Origin: Ottelia alismoides
Lineage: Eukaryota; Streptophyta; Magnoliopsida; Alismatales; Hydrocharitaceae
Length of the DNA: 64,000 nt
Reading direction: 5' to 3'
Assembly: GCA_037367405.1 (NCBI GenBank)
Contig: JAZKJV010006054.1
Span: 62,001-126,000, forward strand
Under the pieces are notes generated by a model. It ran no database searches. It was not told the origin of the DNA and saw only the letters and a list, made by a program, of their open reading frames with translations. Made by a program: the position numbers and the translations under genes. This document shows positions 41,493-52,223 of the stretch, one piece after another. Position 1 is the stretch's first letter, and every line of letters starts with the position of its first letter.

Positions 41493-41641
41493 TGTTGAGA
41501 TGTAAAATGAAAAGTAGTCTATCACGTAGACCCTAGAACCCTCTTATATAGGAGAAAGGCTCTAGGGAGAAACTGCGTAAAGAAGACGAAAAACATGAGA
41601 AATATAAATAAAGACAAAGATATATAAGAATTCTCTCAACA
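41493..41641 (-). repeat. 3' LTR of copia C5
   Basis: 149 bp; on the + strand it reads TGTTGAGATG to TCTCTCAACA. A TATA-like tcttatataggag lies at about 41552-41564. Confidence 0.92.
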
Positions 41642-41648
41642 CTCCCCC

Positions 41649-42480
41649 TCAAGCTGGAGCATATATGTCTATCATGCTCAACTTGGAACAACAACGCTGG
41701 AAAGGACCCCTTGCGAGAGCTTTGGTAAACATGTCTGTAATCTGTTCTCCTGAAGCGACATGGGAGGTGGAAATAAACCCATTTTGGATCAAGTCACGGG
41801 TATAATGACAATCAACTTCGATGTACTTCGTTCTCTCATGGAAGGCTGGATTATTAGCTATAAATAGAGTTGCTTGATTATCACATTTGAGATGCATTGG
41901 AAGAGGCACCTCAACAACAAGGTCAGTTAGAACAGACTTGATCCACATCATTTCTGCGCTCCCTTGGGCCATAGCCCTATATTCTGATTTAGCGATAGAT
42001 CGAGCAACAACAATATGTTTCTTACTCTTCCATGAGACCAAGGATCTTCCAACGAACACGATGAAGCCTGCAGTAATTGAGAATGACGTGTCTCTTCTGA
42101 AAAGTAGACCTGTACCTGGAGAGGATTTTAGATATCTCAAAATCATACAAACCACATCCATATGAAGTTGTATAGGTTGCTCCATGAACTGACTAATTCT
42201 GCTCACATCAAATGATATGTCAAGCTTGGTAATAGTAACATAAAGCAACTTTCCTACCAGTTCCCTATACCGTCTCTTATCTATCTCCTCAGAGTCATCA
42301 TCATAAAGTCTAGCATTATGATCCATTGGTGTAGTAGTAGGTTTGCAGCCTATCATACCTATCTCGGCCAGAAGATCAGTAACATACTTCCTTTGTGTCA
42401 TAATCATACCCTGCTGACTGCGTGCAAACTCCAAGCCAAGAAAATAACGTAACTTGCGAAGATCCTTGGTTACGAACTAT
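41649..42480 (-). pseudogene. Copia C5 RT end and RNase H, long open frame
   Basis: 261 codons from 42434 to 41649: MTQRKYVTDLLAEIGMIGCK, the VSRISQFMEQP connection, a shortened RNase H start, SIAKSEYRAMAQ with Glu, LKCDNQATLFIANNPAF with Asp, HERTKYIEVDCHYTRD, and the end SKLSMIDIYAPA. The stretch around the first catalytic Asp (ADADYAGC in the first copia) is missing: SFSITA goes directly to GFIVFVG, a deletion of about 20 codons. RNase H is therefore inactive although the frame is open. A TAG separates it from the upstream RT frame near 42478. Confidence 0.9.
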
Positions 42481-43641
42481 CGTCCAAGAAACTCCTTGGT
42501 AGCCTGAATACCATGTTCATCACTAACAATAACAACAATGTCATCAACATAAACTAAAACAACAACCGTATCTCCCTGAGTTCTCTTAACAAATAGAGAA
42601 TGATCTGCATTAGATCTGACAAAACCATGTTGTTCAATCAACTCTGAGAGCTTCTGAAACCAAGCCCTCGGACTCTTCTTAAGGCCATATATGGCCTTGT
42701 GAAGTCGACACACCATAGTAGACCCCCCCTCAGCAGCAAATCTCGGTGGCTGCTGCATGTAAACTTCTTCCTGCAGATCATCATACAAGAAAGCATTTTT
42801 CACATCCAGCTGGTATAGCGGCCAGTCACGTACCACAACAACCGTAATAAGAATCCGCAATGTGGAATGACGTGCAATTGGTAAAAAAGGTATCCTGATA
42901 GTCCACCCCATACGTTTGGGTGAACCCACGAGCAACCAACCTAGCTTTATATCTGTCAACTGTACCATCTGCACGGTGTTTCACAGTAAACACCCACTTG
43001 CTGCCAACAATAGATGCACGTGGAGGAGCTTGCACAATGCTCCACGTAACTCGAGATTGTAAAGCCACCATTTCTTCTTCCATTGCTAGACGCCACTGAT
43101 TAATCTGCAGCGCCTCTTGATAAGAACGTGGTATCTCCACAGCTGACAACCTCAGAACGAACTTCTGAAATTCCTCGGAAAGGCGATCCAAGGACACATG
43201 GGAAGAAAGAGGATACATAGTGCATGCATGCTTCTGCTTCCGTAGAGCAATAGGCACATCGAGATCTTCAGTACTCACAGGAGGTGTAGCATCTTGGATA
43301 TCCTGCATCTCATGTTGTATATGCAAATCAACATTGCCATTAGAAGAGCTCAAATGTTCAGAACATACCTCGGGCATGCTGGATGACTGGCGAGGAACTT
43401 GAGCATGAGGTCTACGCTGGTAAACGTGGGGAAAGAATGGAGGTGGTGGCGGTGGTAAAGAAGATGTAGGAGGTGATGGAGGTGGTGGCGATGGTGTAGA
43501 GATCGGAGGTAGAGGCATATATACCTCTTCCCCATATTCAGAAGAAATGAGCTTGTCACTTGTAGGAGAGAAGTACATAATAGACTCAAAAAAGGTTACA
43601 TCAGCACTAACACAGTACCTTCGTCGAACAGGGTCGAGCAA
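42477..43641 (-). pseudogene. Copia C5 reverse transcriptase
   Basis: Two overlapping frames. 42826-43641 holds the proline-rich linker (PPPPPFFPHVYQRR), EEMVALQSRVTWSIV, KWVFTVKHRADGTVDRYKAR and GFTQTYGVDY. 42477-42974 holds QLDVKNAFLYDDLQEEVYM, MVCRLHKAIYGLKKSPRAW and the catalytic LVYVDDIVVI. Both catalytic aspartates are intact. One frameshift at about 42900 separates the frames. Confidence 0.9.
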
Positions 43642-44758
43642 CGATATCCTTTTTGGGTCTTGGAGTACTCAACAAACACACATTTGACCGCTCTAGGAGC
43701 ATGGCCTCAAATTTCAACGAAATTCGGTCGAATTTCTGTCGAATATCGATTTCCAGTCGAAATCGAATTTCGACCGAAATGATCGAAATATGGGGGCCCT
43801 AGTACAAAAATGACCGAAATGATCGAAATTTCGGTCGAAATTCGACGGAAATTGTGTTTTGGTCGGTCATCGAAATGGTGACCGAAAATGACATTTAAGG
43901 CCTTGTCTAAGAGAGAGCTTGTCAAGATCAGGGGACATTTGATGAACGAAAGCCACAGAACCAAAAACTCAAGGTGTGAGAGAGAAGATCCGTCGCGAGA
44001 AGCGCAATCAAGAACGTGATCTTTTCTCCCAGAACAGAAGAGGGCATACGATTAACAAGGTAACAAGCAGTTCGGACCGCATCCCCCTAGTATGAATGAG
44101 GAACACAACTTTGGATCAAAAGGGTCCTTCTAACATCTAGAAGATGGCGTCGTTTTTTTCATCCACTCCATTCTGTTGCGAAGTATATGCACAAGATGTT
44201 TGATGGACAATACCATGAGACGCAAGAAATGTGGCAAGCTGATTAGTACAAAACTCCAAAGCATTATTAGAACGTATATGCTTGATTTTTGCAGAAAAAT
44301 TGTTCTTTATTTCAATAATGAAGGACTGAATAAGAGGACCAGCATCAGATTTGTTTCTAAGAAGAGAAACCCAAGATAACCTTGAAAACTCATCAACAAC
44401 AACTAGATAAAATCTATGCCCCTGATGATCTGGGACACGATTGGGACCCCAAATATCGAAATGAAACAACTCAAACAGACCATGACTACTTCGACCCTGA
44501 CGACTCTGAAATGTAGATCGATGATGCTTCCCAAGCTGGCAGGCCTCGCACTGAAAGGTAGAGCGAGGGGAAATCTGTGGAAGAACGTGACACAGCTTTG
44601 CAGAGGAAGATGGCCAAAATGAAGATGCCATATGTAAGGAGATGCAGACCCGGTGCGAATGGAAGAAGCACATCATAAGGAGATTGCACTAGTCTGTAGA
44701 GACCTCCTTGCTCACGGCCAGTGCCAATCACCCTGCCCATTAGAATGTCCTGAAACAC
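43642..44758 (-). pseudogene. Copia C5 integrase, interrupted by a hAT element
   Basis: The - strand has the pre-core zinc segment FQCEACQLGKHHRSTFQ, the core start FHFDIWGPNRVPDHQG with the first Asp, then RSNNALEFCT where relatives have the second catalytic Asp (RTDNALEF or MDNALEF), so Asp is replaced by Asn. The segment NGVDEKNDAIF follows where NGVVERKHRH with the Glu is expected. The C-terminal third is split by the hAT element at 43700-43905. Inactive on several counts. Confidence 0.88.
43700..43905. mobile_element. hAT-type miniature element, TTCGGTCGAAAT family, copy 2
   Basis: 206 bp with ends CATGGCCTCAAATTTC and, on the other strand, CAAGGCCTTAAATGTC. Flanks TCTAGGAG (43692-43699) and TCTAAGAG (43906-43913) form an 8-bp duplication with one mismatch. 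Almost the whole body is TTCGGTCGAA, CGACCGAAAT and GATCGAAAT words in both orientations. It lies inside copia C5 integrase. Confidence 0.93.
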
Positions 44759-46053
44759 AAGAGCAGATGGGTCAAAAATGACACGACAATGTAAATCTTT
44801 GGTGATTTGATTAATAGATTATAAGTTCATTGAAAAATCAGGAGCATAAAGAATATTCTGAAGACTCATTGCAGGAGTTAGCTGCACTTCTCCCTGACCT
44901 GTAGTAGGAGAATGTGTTCCATCTGCTATCACAACAGATCGTCCATGCTGTATTGGACCAAAAGTACTAAACTGACTTCTATCACCACAGAGATGATGCG
45001 ATGCACCTGAGTCCATAATCCATTCTGACAAATCTGCCCTGTAACAACTAGTAAAGGCATATGCTATACCTGAAGAAGACGCAACAACAGAGGCAACTAC
45101 CTCTGAGGATCATGAAGGAGAGATGGATGGTCCTGGAGTAGGCATGATCTCCCTTAGTTTGGCCACAAGTTCTTCAAATCTCTGATCAACAACTGGAGAA
45201 GAATTCCCAACCTGTTGAGTCTGTTCTGCAACTTTAGCGTAAGTAGGAAACCCATGCTTAGAATAGCAGGTTTCCTCAGAGTGGTCAGTCCTGTGGCAGA
45301 AGGTAAGGCTGACGTGATCGACCACCTCCTCCTCTGCCATGGGTAGATCCTCCCCTACCACGATATGGAGTGGGGTTCTCCCTACCATGAGATGCAGCCA
45401 TAGCTGATGATGTTTGAGACTATGCATTACCACCAGAGGAGATAGACAGCTTGTTGAGTCTGTAATATGCCTCCTCCATTGGAGGTATGGTAGCATCTGT
45501 AAGATTCTGGATGCGAGCTGAGTCATATTCAGGATCAAGCACCGCTAGAAAGACCCCAGTCATCACAGAATCTCTGTAAGCCTTGAGCTGCTCTGGCGTA
45601 GCAGTCAAGGGAATGTGACCGTGTAGCTTCTCAAACATGCCCCTCAAGGAAGTGCAGAGGGTATGGATGAGTCGACCATTCCGCTTCGATGTAAAGATAT
45701 CATTTTGAAGCTGTAATATCTTCGACTCATTCTTCGATGGAGAGTTTGTCGCAGCGAGAATGTCCCACATAGCCTTTGCAGTAGGCTGACTCAGTATGTC
45801 ATTTGCTATCTCTGTAGACACCGTCCCGGATAGCCATACCTGTGCATAGGCATCATCTGCCTCCCATGAGGTATTAATCCCAGTCTTGTCACTCGGCTCC
45901 TCCACCATGAGGATGTGCTTCTTGCCAATACACTGCATCAAACTCATGAATTGCATGGCCTACAGTTCATAGTTCATGCCATCCATCTTGACGATGGGGG
46001 CTGGACCTTTAAAGCCCCCCCATGGATGGAACATCAACTTTGTTGTCAACCAT
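44759..46053 (-). pseudogene. Copia C5 gag and protease, frameshifted
   Basis: The gag ATG is best at 46053-46051 (MVDNKVDVPSMGG). A stretch of extra G/C then shifts frame within about 40 bp. 45420-45956 holds MQFMSLMQCIGKKHILMVEE, LSQPTAKAMWDILAATNS and VFLAVLDPEYDSARIQ. 45110-45538 carries the degraded knuckle FCHRTDHSEETCYSKHGFP. Protease is at 44819-45031 with EWIMDSGASHHLCGDRS intact (the frame as seen starts MSEWIM). A stop near 45108 separates gag from protease. Confidence 0.88.
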
Positions 46054-46584
46054 GATGACAACTATCACCAAGACTGGGACTGCAACAAATAAGACATGTG
46101 TCTACACGAATATATGAGAAGATGATTGTGGGTGTAGACTCATACCACAACCTCTTCCATTCTTTGAAGCCACCTTTGGGTGGCTAGGGTTTTTCTAGAT
46201 GACCACTTCACATCCTAGAGGTCCAAAAGGGGACCTAAACCGAAACCGAGATGAGGGGGAGCAATAAAGAGATAATCTCGGGGGCAACGGCCTGCATGGA
46301 GGCCTGCGAGAGGCGTCTGCAGCCCGAGACAGGTGTAGGTCACGAGGGGCGGCGACATCTTTAGAGAAGCGGCGGCGACAACCCACGCAGGGAGGCGGCT
46401 CGCGAGGTCACGCACGCGTGGAGAGGGACGCGTGAGGTGAGCGTGCGAGGAGCGGCCCCCACGAGGATGGAGGCGACGATGGGCGTCGGCCCCGCGTAGA
46501 GGGAGGCAGCCCGCGAGGGGTCTTAGTGGGGAGGGGCTAGGGTTAGGTCACATGCTTCGGTCTAGGACCGTCGTTCTGATACCA
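46054..46584 (-). other. Copia C5 leader and primer-binding site
   Basis: The region between the 5' LTR and gag is GC-rich (46200-46560), with low-complexity frames that I do not call. The primer site on the - strand is TGGTATCAGAACG, immediately inside the LTR (about 46573-46584), complementary to initiator tRNA-Met apart from small differences. Confidence 0.8.
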
Positions 46585-46733
46585 TGTTGAGATGTAAAAT
46601 GAAAAGTAGTCTATCACGTAGCCCTAGAACCCTCTTATATAGGAGAAAGGCTCTAGATAGAAATTACATAAGGAAGATGAAAAAACATGAGAAATATACA
46701 TAAAGACAAAGATATATAAGAATTCTATCAACA
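46585..46733 (-). repeat. 5' LTR of copia C5
   Basis: 149 bp; on the + strand it reads TGTTGAGATG to TCTATCAACA, next to the primer site on its left and the target duplication atttt on its right. Confidence 0.92.
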
Positions 46734-47245
46734 ATTTTAATTAGTACTTTGCTAATGTTATTTGTTTTAAATTTCGGTTTTCTTTCGGATACTTACATAT
46801 TTTGTTGGTGATTGTTATACTTATATAGTTTGTTGGCGATTACTGTCAATTATTATGTGTGCTAACATTTTTATTGAGGCACTGATATTTGATTGATAGA
46901 GATTATTTCGAGCTCTACATGAAAGTTATTTTTCTTAGATCTTCTGTTGGACCACGATTATGCGTAAATTTAGTTAAGTTGTAGTAAATTTTGTATTTAT
47001 TTATTTATTTTTCAATAAAAAATAGGAAACTGCGTAGAACCGCATACCCCGCATATGCCCCCGCATATCGCTTAACCGCTATTCAGTGACTTGTCTGAAC
47101 TCATACGCATATCGCTTTCCTGACTCTTGGTCAGAAATCTTCACCTCGATTCCTTCACCATTGCTTCCATCAAAAGTGTACTCAATATATCCAAACTTAG
47201 TCCTACCTATACGAAATTCTTTAGTCTCCAATGCATGTCTCCAGA

Positions 47246-47758
47246 CCTCAAGCCTGGGATGCAAAAATGGCTTAGACAACCATTTAAAAGGCCGTTTAAA
47301 TGTATACAACCCTCGACCGCACCGACTAGTCAAAGTCAGGCTCATAAGTAGGTGGGTCGCATAAACAATATTAGACAGCCATTTAAACAGTTCATTGCAG
47401 ACTTTTATGTTATCCATGACTTTTTTGGATTCATGCTATGAAATATAATTGTTTATGTTGTCTATTTTGACATTTAACTGTGGATTCTAGTTGTTTATGC
47501 TATCCATTTTGACATTTGGATGAAAAGTTTCTTGAATTTGAAAATATTTGATCTATATTTTGAATGTGATTATATATTTTTAATTTATTTATATTTTTTT
47601 TATTAATTATATATATGTAATATTTTTTATTAATTAAAAAAAATGCAAAACCACATAGTCCGTTTAATTTCCGTTTGAACTCCGCATACCGTTTAATCGG
47701 TAATCAATGACCCACCAGTTGAATATCGACTACCGCTTTTTGCAACCTTGCCTCAAGC
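47246..47758. mobile_element. hAT-type miniature element, CCGTTTAAA family
   Basis: The element is 47254-47750 (497 bp), flanked by a perfect 8-bp duplication CCTCAAGC (47246-47253 and 47751-47758). Ends are CTGGGATGCAAAAATGG and, on the other strand, CAAGGTTGCAAAAAGCGG. Subterminal words include CCGTTTAAA, CCATTTAAA and CGTTTAATCGG. The centre (47410-47640) is AT-rich. It splits the RTE LINE 2 reverse transcriptase just after its catalytic region. Confidence 0.92.
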
Positions 47759-48537
47759 TTCTCATTTATTCCATCTCTAGTATCATCAATCAACACAATA
47801 TCATCAACGAACAACATGCACCATGGTTTATCCTGAATGCAACTTGTCAACTTGTCTATAATCAAAGTAAAAAAGAACGGATTCAAAGCTGAACTTTGGT
47901 GCAGATCAATGTTGATGTCAAAATAGTAACTCTTCCCAAACCGGTTCCTTACACAAGATGATGTCCTATCATGCATATCCTTTATGAGGTTAATGTATAG
48001 GACATGTACTTGTCTCTTCTCCAAAACTCTCCACAATATCTCCCGAGGGATAGAATCATAAGCCTTCTCCAAATCAATAAAAATCATATGGAGGTTCTTT
48101 CTTTTGGCTTTATAAATCTCCATTGTTCTCAGCAGTGGATGGCTTCAATAGTTGAGTGACCTGACATGAATTTGAATGGGTTTTCTTTTACTTTGGAAAC
48201 TTGTTGCAACCTTCCTTTGATCACACACTCCCAAATTTTCATAGTGTGACTCATCAACTTGATACCTCTGTAATTTGAACAATTTTGAATGTCTCTTTTG
48301 TTCCTTATAAAGAGGCACCACGGCGCTTCTCCTCCAATCTTCAGGCATTTTCTTGCTTTGCCAAATAACATTGAATAAATTTGTAAGCCAAGTCAAATTA
48401 CGCACACCTAAAACTCTCCATACTTCTATAGGAATGCCATCATGTCCTACACCCTTCCCAGGTCTCATAACAATGAAAGCCTCCTCTACTTCCTTTGTAT
48501 TCTTCTATAGATTGCATGTTTCAAGTAACTTTCACTA
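47759..48537 (-). pseudogene. RTE LINE 2 reverse transcriptase
   Basis: On the - strand: GVGHDGIPIEVWRVLG (about 48400-48460), NLFNVIWQSKKMPEDWRRSAVVPLYK in pieces, then MIFIDLEKAYDSIPREILWR and LHQSSALNPFFFTLIIDKL. The catalytic box MLFVDDIVLID lies in 47704-48123. Both Asp are present. Frame changes occur near 48125 and 48300. The 5' end at about 48537 is a truncation point where similarity to RTE LINE 1 stops. Confidence 0.88.
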
Positions 48538-50319
48538 CCATTTATCTCTCCACACATGTCCAAATAATGTAAATCATATCCATATTATTTAGGATAATTA
48601 AATCTAATTTAATTATCTTATTTTCTCTTTACTTTTAATACTCAGATTATGTCTTTAATGGACCAATCCTCGAACTCTTTCAAGGATAGTGTGCCTTTTT
48701 TGCGGATACTTGGATATAAGGTCAGAGCGATTATATAAGCCATGTATAGTGACTTGGATATTGAGATATAATCTCATTTCCAGATTTAAAGAACCTCTCA
48801 GAGATGTCTGATCATGTCAGACATGATACTCAATCTTCTCATTGTATCTAAATCCAATTGAGATCAATGTCCAATATTTGGATTGAGATTGGATAACTAG
48901 TCTATTGAGTGGAGTCACTAAAATCTAAACCTGTTTCATCACTCCATCGGAATGGAAGTATCACGATATACAATTGATTATGATCAAATCACTCTCGAGT
49001 ATTCCTAATTCCCGTATATCTTGCATACTGAAAGACCATGATTTAACCTGAATTTCACATCTCATTTGAATTGTCTCCTTCAGGTTTTATCGTTAAGTTT
49101 CTTATTTGATTATTGGGAGTTGGTATTATGCTTTCCAAAAGCATATATCATACTAACAAATCTTGTCCTATTTCTAAAGTAAGATGACCATCAATGGAAT
49201 TTGGTTTTCCCTAATATCTTATGAGTGAGCTCACATCTTCTGGTTCAGTAGTAAACCTATATGATCCTTTTGAGAGATCCTATTACTCATGCCCTTGTAT
49301 GCACGCCAACGTGCTAGCGTATAGACCTTAACTAGGTTATCAACTTAATGATTTGTCAAATGTACATACTTAGACATAGTAATACATTTATCTTCAATCA
49401 GTGGATGTGTGCTTGTATATGACAACCTACGACATGGGTCTTAGTTATCTTGATCACGCTAAATCAACTCTTGACTTAACTCATCCGACACATTCGAATC
49501 TATTTCTATGCAGAAGACCTGCATCAAGAGGTCGGTCGGATGTCGGCCTTAGGAGTAAGGATTGCCGTCTCCTTCTCAGGATGGAGATCCTTTCTTGATA
49601 ATCACTTGATGATGCAGTTGTGTCCTCAATCTAACTTTTTAGATATTCAACACAACACCATCTTCTATGATCCAACCTTTGAATCAACAGTTGTATGATA
49701 TTAAGATGGCCAAGGTACATAATCATATTTATACTAAGGGACTCATTAATAAGTGCATTCACATGGATAATTATAATTTCATAAAGGGAGGGAAAAATCA
49801 GTAACTTTTATTGATACTTTATTACAACAACATTTATTGTAGAAATGGTTCGCACATGGCTCACATGTCTAATAACATACTCATTCCACAATTGTTTCCA
49901 TCAATTTTGGAGACACTCTAGGGTACATGAATGATCCTAGAATTTGAACTTACCCTAAGCGATTCAAAATCAGATCGTTTGCTGGTCTCGAGAGCAACCA
50001 CATGAAGAAATCATGGCAATAAACCCACTGCCTACAGTCGAGGAAGCTGCAGATGGGCTTTAGAGAGATGCAGACCCACTAGCGACATCAAGCAAAAGCC
50101 TAGGAGGGCCCACTTGACGTCCAACTAGGCGTTGGAGAAGCAACAACGTGGTAGGAGATGCTGCTAGAGCCTCCTGTGGTGATTGGAATCACCTACGATG
50201 GGGACAGGGATGTTGCACTTAAGCTATATTATTTATTAATGATCTCATGTTAGTAATCACCTACTACAAGATCATTCTAAATAGCTCTATAATACTTTCT
50301 AGCATTTGCTATTTATAAC
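48538..50319. other. Non-coding repeat-like DNA, right flank of RTE LINE 2
   Basis: Starts with the same ggataattaaatctaattta words as the tandem repeats at 38475-38802, so it is probably the other half of the repeat element that RTE LINE 2 entered. Low-copy-looking AT-rich sequence continues to about 49900, then a more GC-balanced stretch (49930-50210). I see no protein motif, LTR pair or exon. Confidence 0.4.
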
Positions 50320-50727
50320 TAGTGCTGTAAAAGTCGGATGACTAGCCTGACTAGTCGGTTCGACTAGCCCTACTAATTGGTCTGACTAGTCGAGTCGGTG
50401 GGGGTAGCTGACCAACTAGGCCGACTAGTCGGCCGATTTTTTGCTTGGAGATCATAGTTTTTTATTTTTCAATTTTTAAAAAGTAATCTTAATCTAAGAT
50501 GTTGGATTTTTCTTTAAATTCAATTATTTCTCTTATTTCATTATGATAGTTTATAAAATGTACAAGTCTATCTAAATAATAACATATGTATAAAATTATT
50601 TGTATAATTAAAATAACTAGAAAAATTCGAACCAATTACAATCTGACTAAATCCGATTAGTTGCCTGACTGTCGATTAATCCGTAGTCAGTGACTTGGTT
50701 GACCAAGTACTGACTTCTGCAACTTTA
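50320..50727. mobile_element. hAT-type miniature element, AGTCGG family, copy 3
   Basis: 408 bp flanked by a perfect 8-bp duplication TTTATAAC (50312-50319 and 50728-50735). Ends are TAGTGCTGTAAAAGTCGG and, on the other strand, TAAAGTTGCAGAAGTCAG. Subterminal GACTAG, AGTCGG and CCGACTAG words lie at 50338-50440 and 50620-50715. Closely related in layout to the elements at 7556 and 28489. Confidence 0.93.
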
Positions 50728-50989
50728 TTTATAACTATTTGTTCCTTTACTACTTTGTGTCGGGTACTTGGTTTGTCAGGATCCTTTCTTCTTTGCGGAA
50801 GATAAAATTTGCTCGGATAGATTCCAAGGTGTTTCTATTGTGGTTGCCTTGCCAGTTGTGAAAGTAGTTTGTTATATAAGTCTGCTTGGATCGACTTTGA
50901 ATTCTCTATTTAGGAAGACGTAGATTTTGATTTTATATCATTATGATTATCTTATGTAATTGGTTGATTTGCACGTAGTGCTTTTATAT

Positions 50990-51640
50990 AATATTCAACT
51001 TGCGGCAATCATGTTGTGACTCTTATCATCAGGGCTGTTGAACAGGTATAAAGTGGCATTGAAATCACCATCATAAAACTTACAAACACATCACCAACAT
51101 ATGTCAATATCTACCTCGACTCCGTCCATAATCTCAGTTGCTAGAGGAAGAGCATCAAAGCACAAGTTGAAGAGTTAGCTACAACTAGCAAGGATATGAA
51201 GCAAAGCTACTCAATTCCATGGGAACTGAATTTGCACCAATAGGCTTGCTCCCCCCCATCCACTCCTCGTCCCCCTTCTTTGTAGTCTTGTCTTCATCCG
51301 ATGTACACACTCGACTGCACGGCCCTAACTAGTACACTATATATGTTGCACCCACGATACTTTCCTTCGCTTCATAACTGATGAATTTTGTAATTCCATT
51401 TCCCACTATTTTTGACCATCACTTGAATTCCAATTCCTCTACTAAGAGATGGGACCTTTTCGAGTGCAAGCCCTAGACCTAGACCCGTATGCAACAAGAT
51501 ACAATCTATCTCTTCAAAACTCACTACTTGCCTCATTTTCGGTTTTAACCATGCAAAGACAAATGTTAGATCATCGTCCTTCCTCTTCAGTTGCATTGAC
51601 ATGGTGTAGGTTACCACCTTGCTCCTCTCCTTAAAAAGAC
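50990..51640 (-). pseudogene. Degraded L1 endonuclease fragment
   Basis: On the - strand: SMQLKRKDDDLTFVFA (within 51372-51617), resembling the beta-strand before the NVYGP motif of L1 endonucleases. Further on is DGDFNATLYLFNSPDD (about 51010-51060), the conserved GDFN motif. The stretch between is frameshifted. The upstream end meets the hAT element at 51655. Confidence 0.5.
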
Positions 51641-52065
51641 ATCACGTTTCCAAGCATGGATCGAAATATCCCGATATATCCTCAATATATCGACAATGTA
51701 TCCATATTGACAAGTAAGGGATACCGATATTACGCCGGATATCGATATCGACTGATATCAAGCGATATATCGACGATATGCCCTCTGGTATCACTGATAT
51801 TGATGAAATGTTAATTATTAGTGCAAAATGTCCATCATTTCGAGTTATATCATCGGTATCATGTTGATATTGATGCTCTATCATCGATATCAACTATGCT
51901 AGTTGACTTTATTGCTTCTTTTACAAGGAAAGAAGCTTGTAAGGTAATTTTTTATTCCTTAAGCTTTAAAAGTTGATTTGTTGAGATTTTCTAAACGCTC
52001 CCTATATTTGTACATTTAAAAACAAATCTGATACGAATAAATAACCAAATTTTATGATTTTGTAG

Positions 52066-52223
52066 CATGGCTCAAAATATCGCGATATATCCATATTGCT
52101 AGAGGGAGAGTTTCGATATTCGGGTGTATACCGAATTACAGGATATTGCATGATAGCTATCGACAATCCGTCTCATATCGGTTTTAAAAGTTGAAGATTT
52201 CGGTACAATTTTTTGAGATATTG
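52066..52223. repeat. Second CGATAT-family left terminus inside the large copy
   Basis: Starts CATGGCTCAAAATATCG, then cgatatatcc and further GATAT words to about 52200. It matches the right terminus at 53917 as well as the outer left end does, but its 8-bp left flank (TTTTGTAG) matches the right flank at only six of eight bases. It is either a nested insertion or a duplicated end. Confidence 0.6.

Larger units (their letters stand above)
41488..46738 (-). mobile_element. Copia element C5, full-length with both LTRs
   Basis: LTRs 41493-41641 and 46585-46733 (149 bp each), purine tract complement ctccccctcaagctgg at 41642, and primer site complement at 46573-46584. Flanks are atctt (41488-41492) and atttt (46734-46738), a 5-bp duplication with one mismatch. 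gag, protease, integrase, RT and RNase H are in copia order on the - strand. The LTRs differ at about nine sites plus two one-base indels (about 6%). A hAT miniature element sits in integrase (43700-43905). It is inserted in the 3' end of the hAT transposon. Confidence 0.93.
39382..47136 (-). mobile_element. hAT transposon (deletion derivative) with transposase exons, split by copia C5
   Basis: Termini CAATGTTCACGAAATCGG at 39390 and, on the other strand, CAAGAGTCAGGAAAGCG at 47128 are imperfect inverted repeats. Flanks gtcacaaa (39382-39389) and gtcagaaa (47129-47136) form an 8-bp duplication with one mismatch. Without the copia it is about 2.5 kb. Subterminal DNA is full of GCGGCCGCAT, CATATGCG and CCGCATA words (39409-39535 and 47040-47125). 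It carries a BED zinc-finger exon and a hAT C-terminal exon on the + strand but lacks the catalytic core. It is given as - only because the host LINE is; the transposase exons are on +. Confidence 0.88.
38803..48537 (-). mobile_element. RTE-type LINE 2, 5'-truncated, carrying nested hAT and copia elements
   Basis: On the - strand the 3' end is the tail acaacaataacaaag (from 38803). RTE C-terminal coding blocks lie at 38803-39381, then a hAT transposon (39390-47128), RTE continuation 47137-47245, a hAT miniature element (47254-47750) and the RT catalytic region 47759-48537. Removing both hAT insertions and one copy of each 8-bp duplication restores a contiguous RTE order like the one at 23215-27337. 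Confidence 0.88.
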
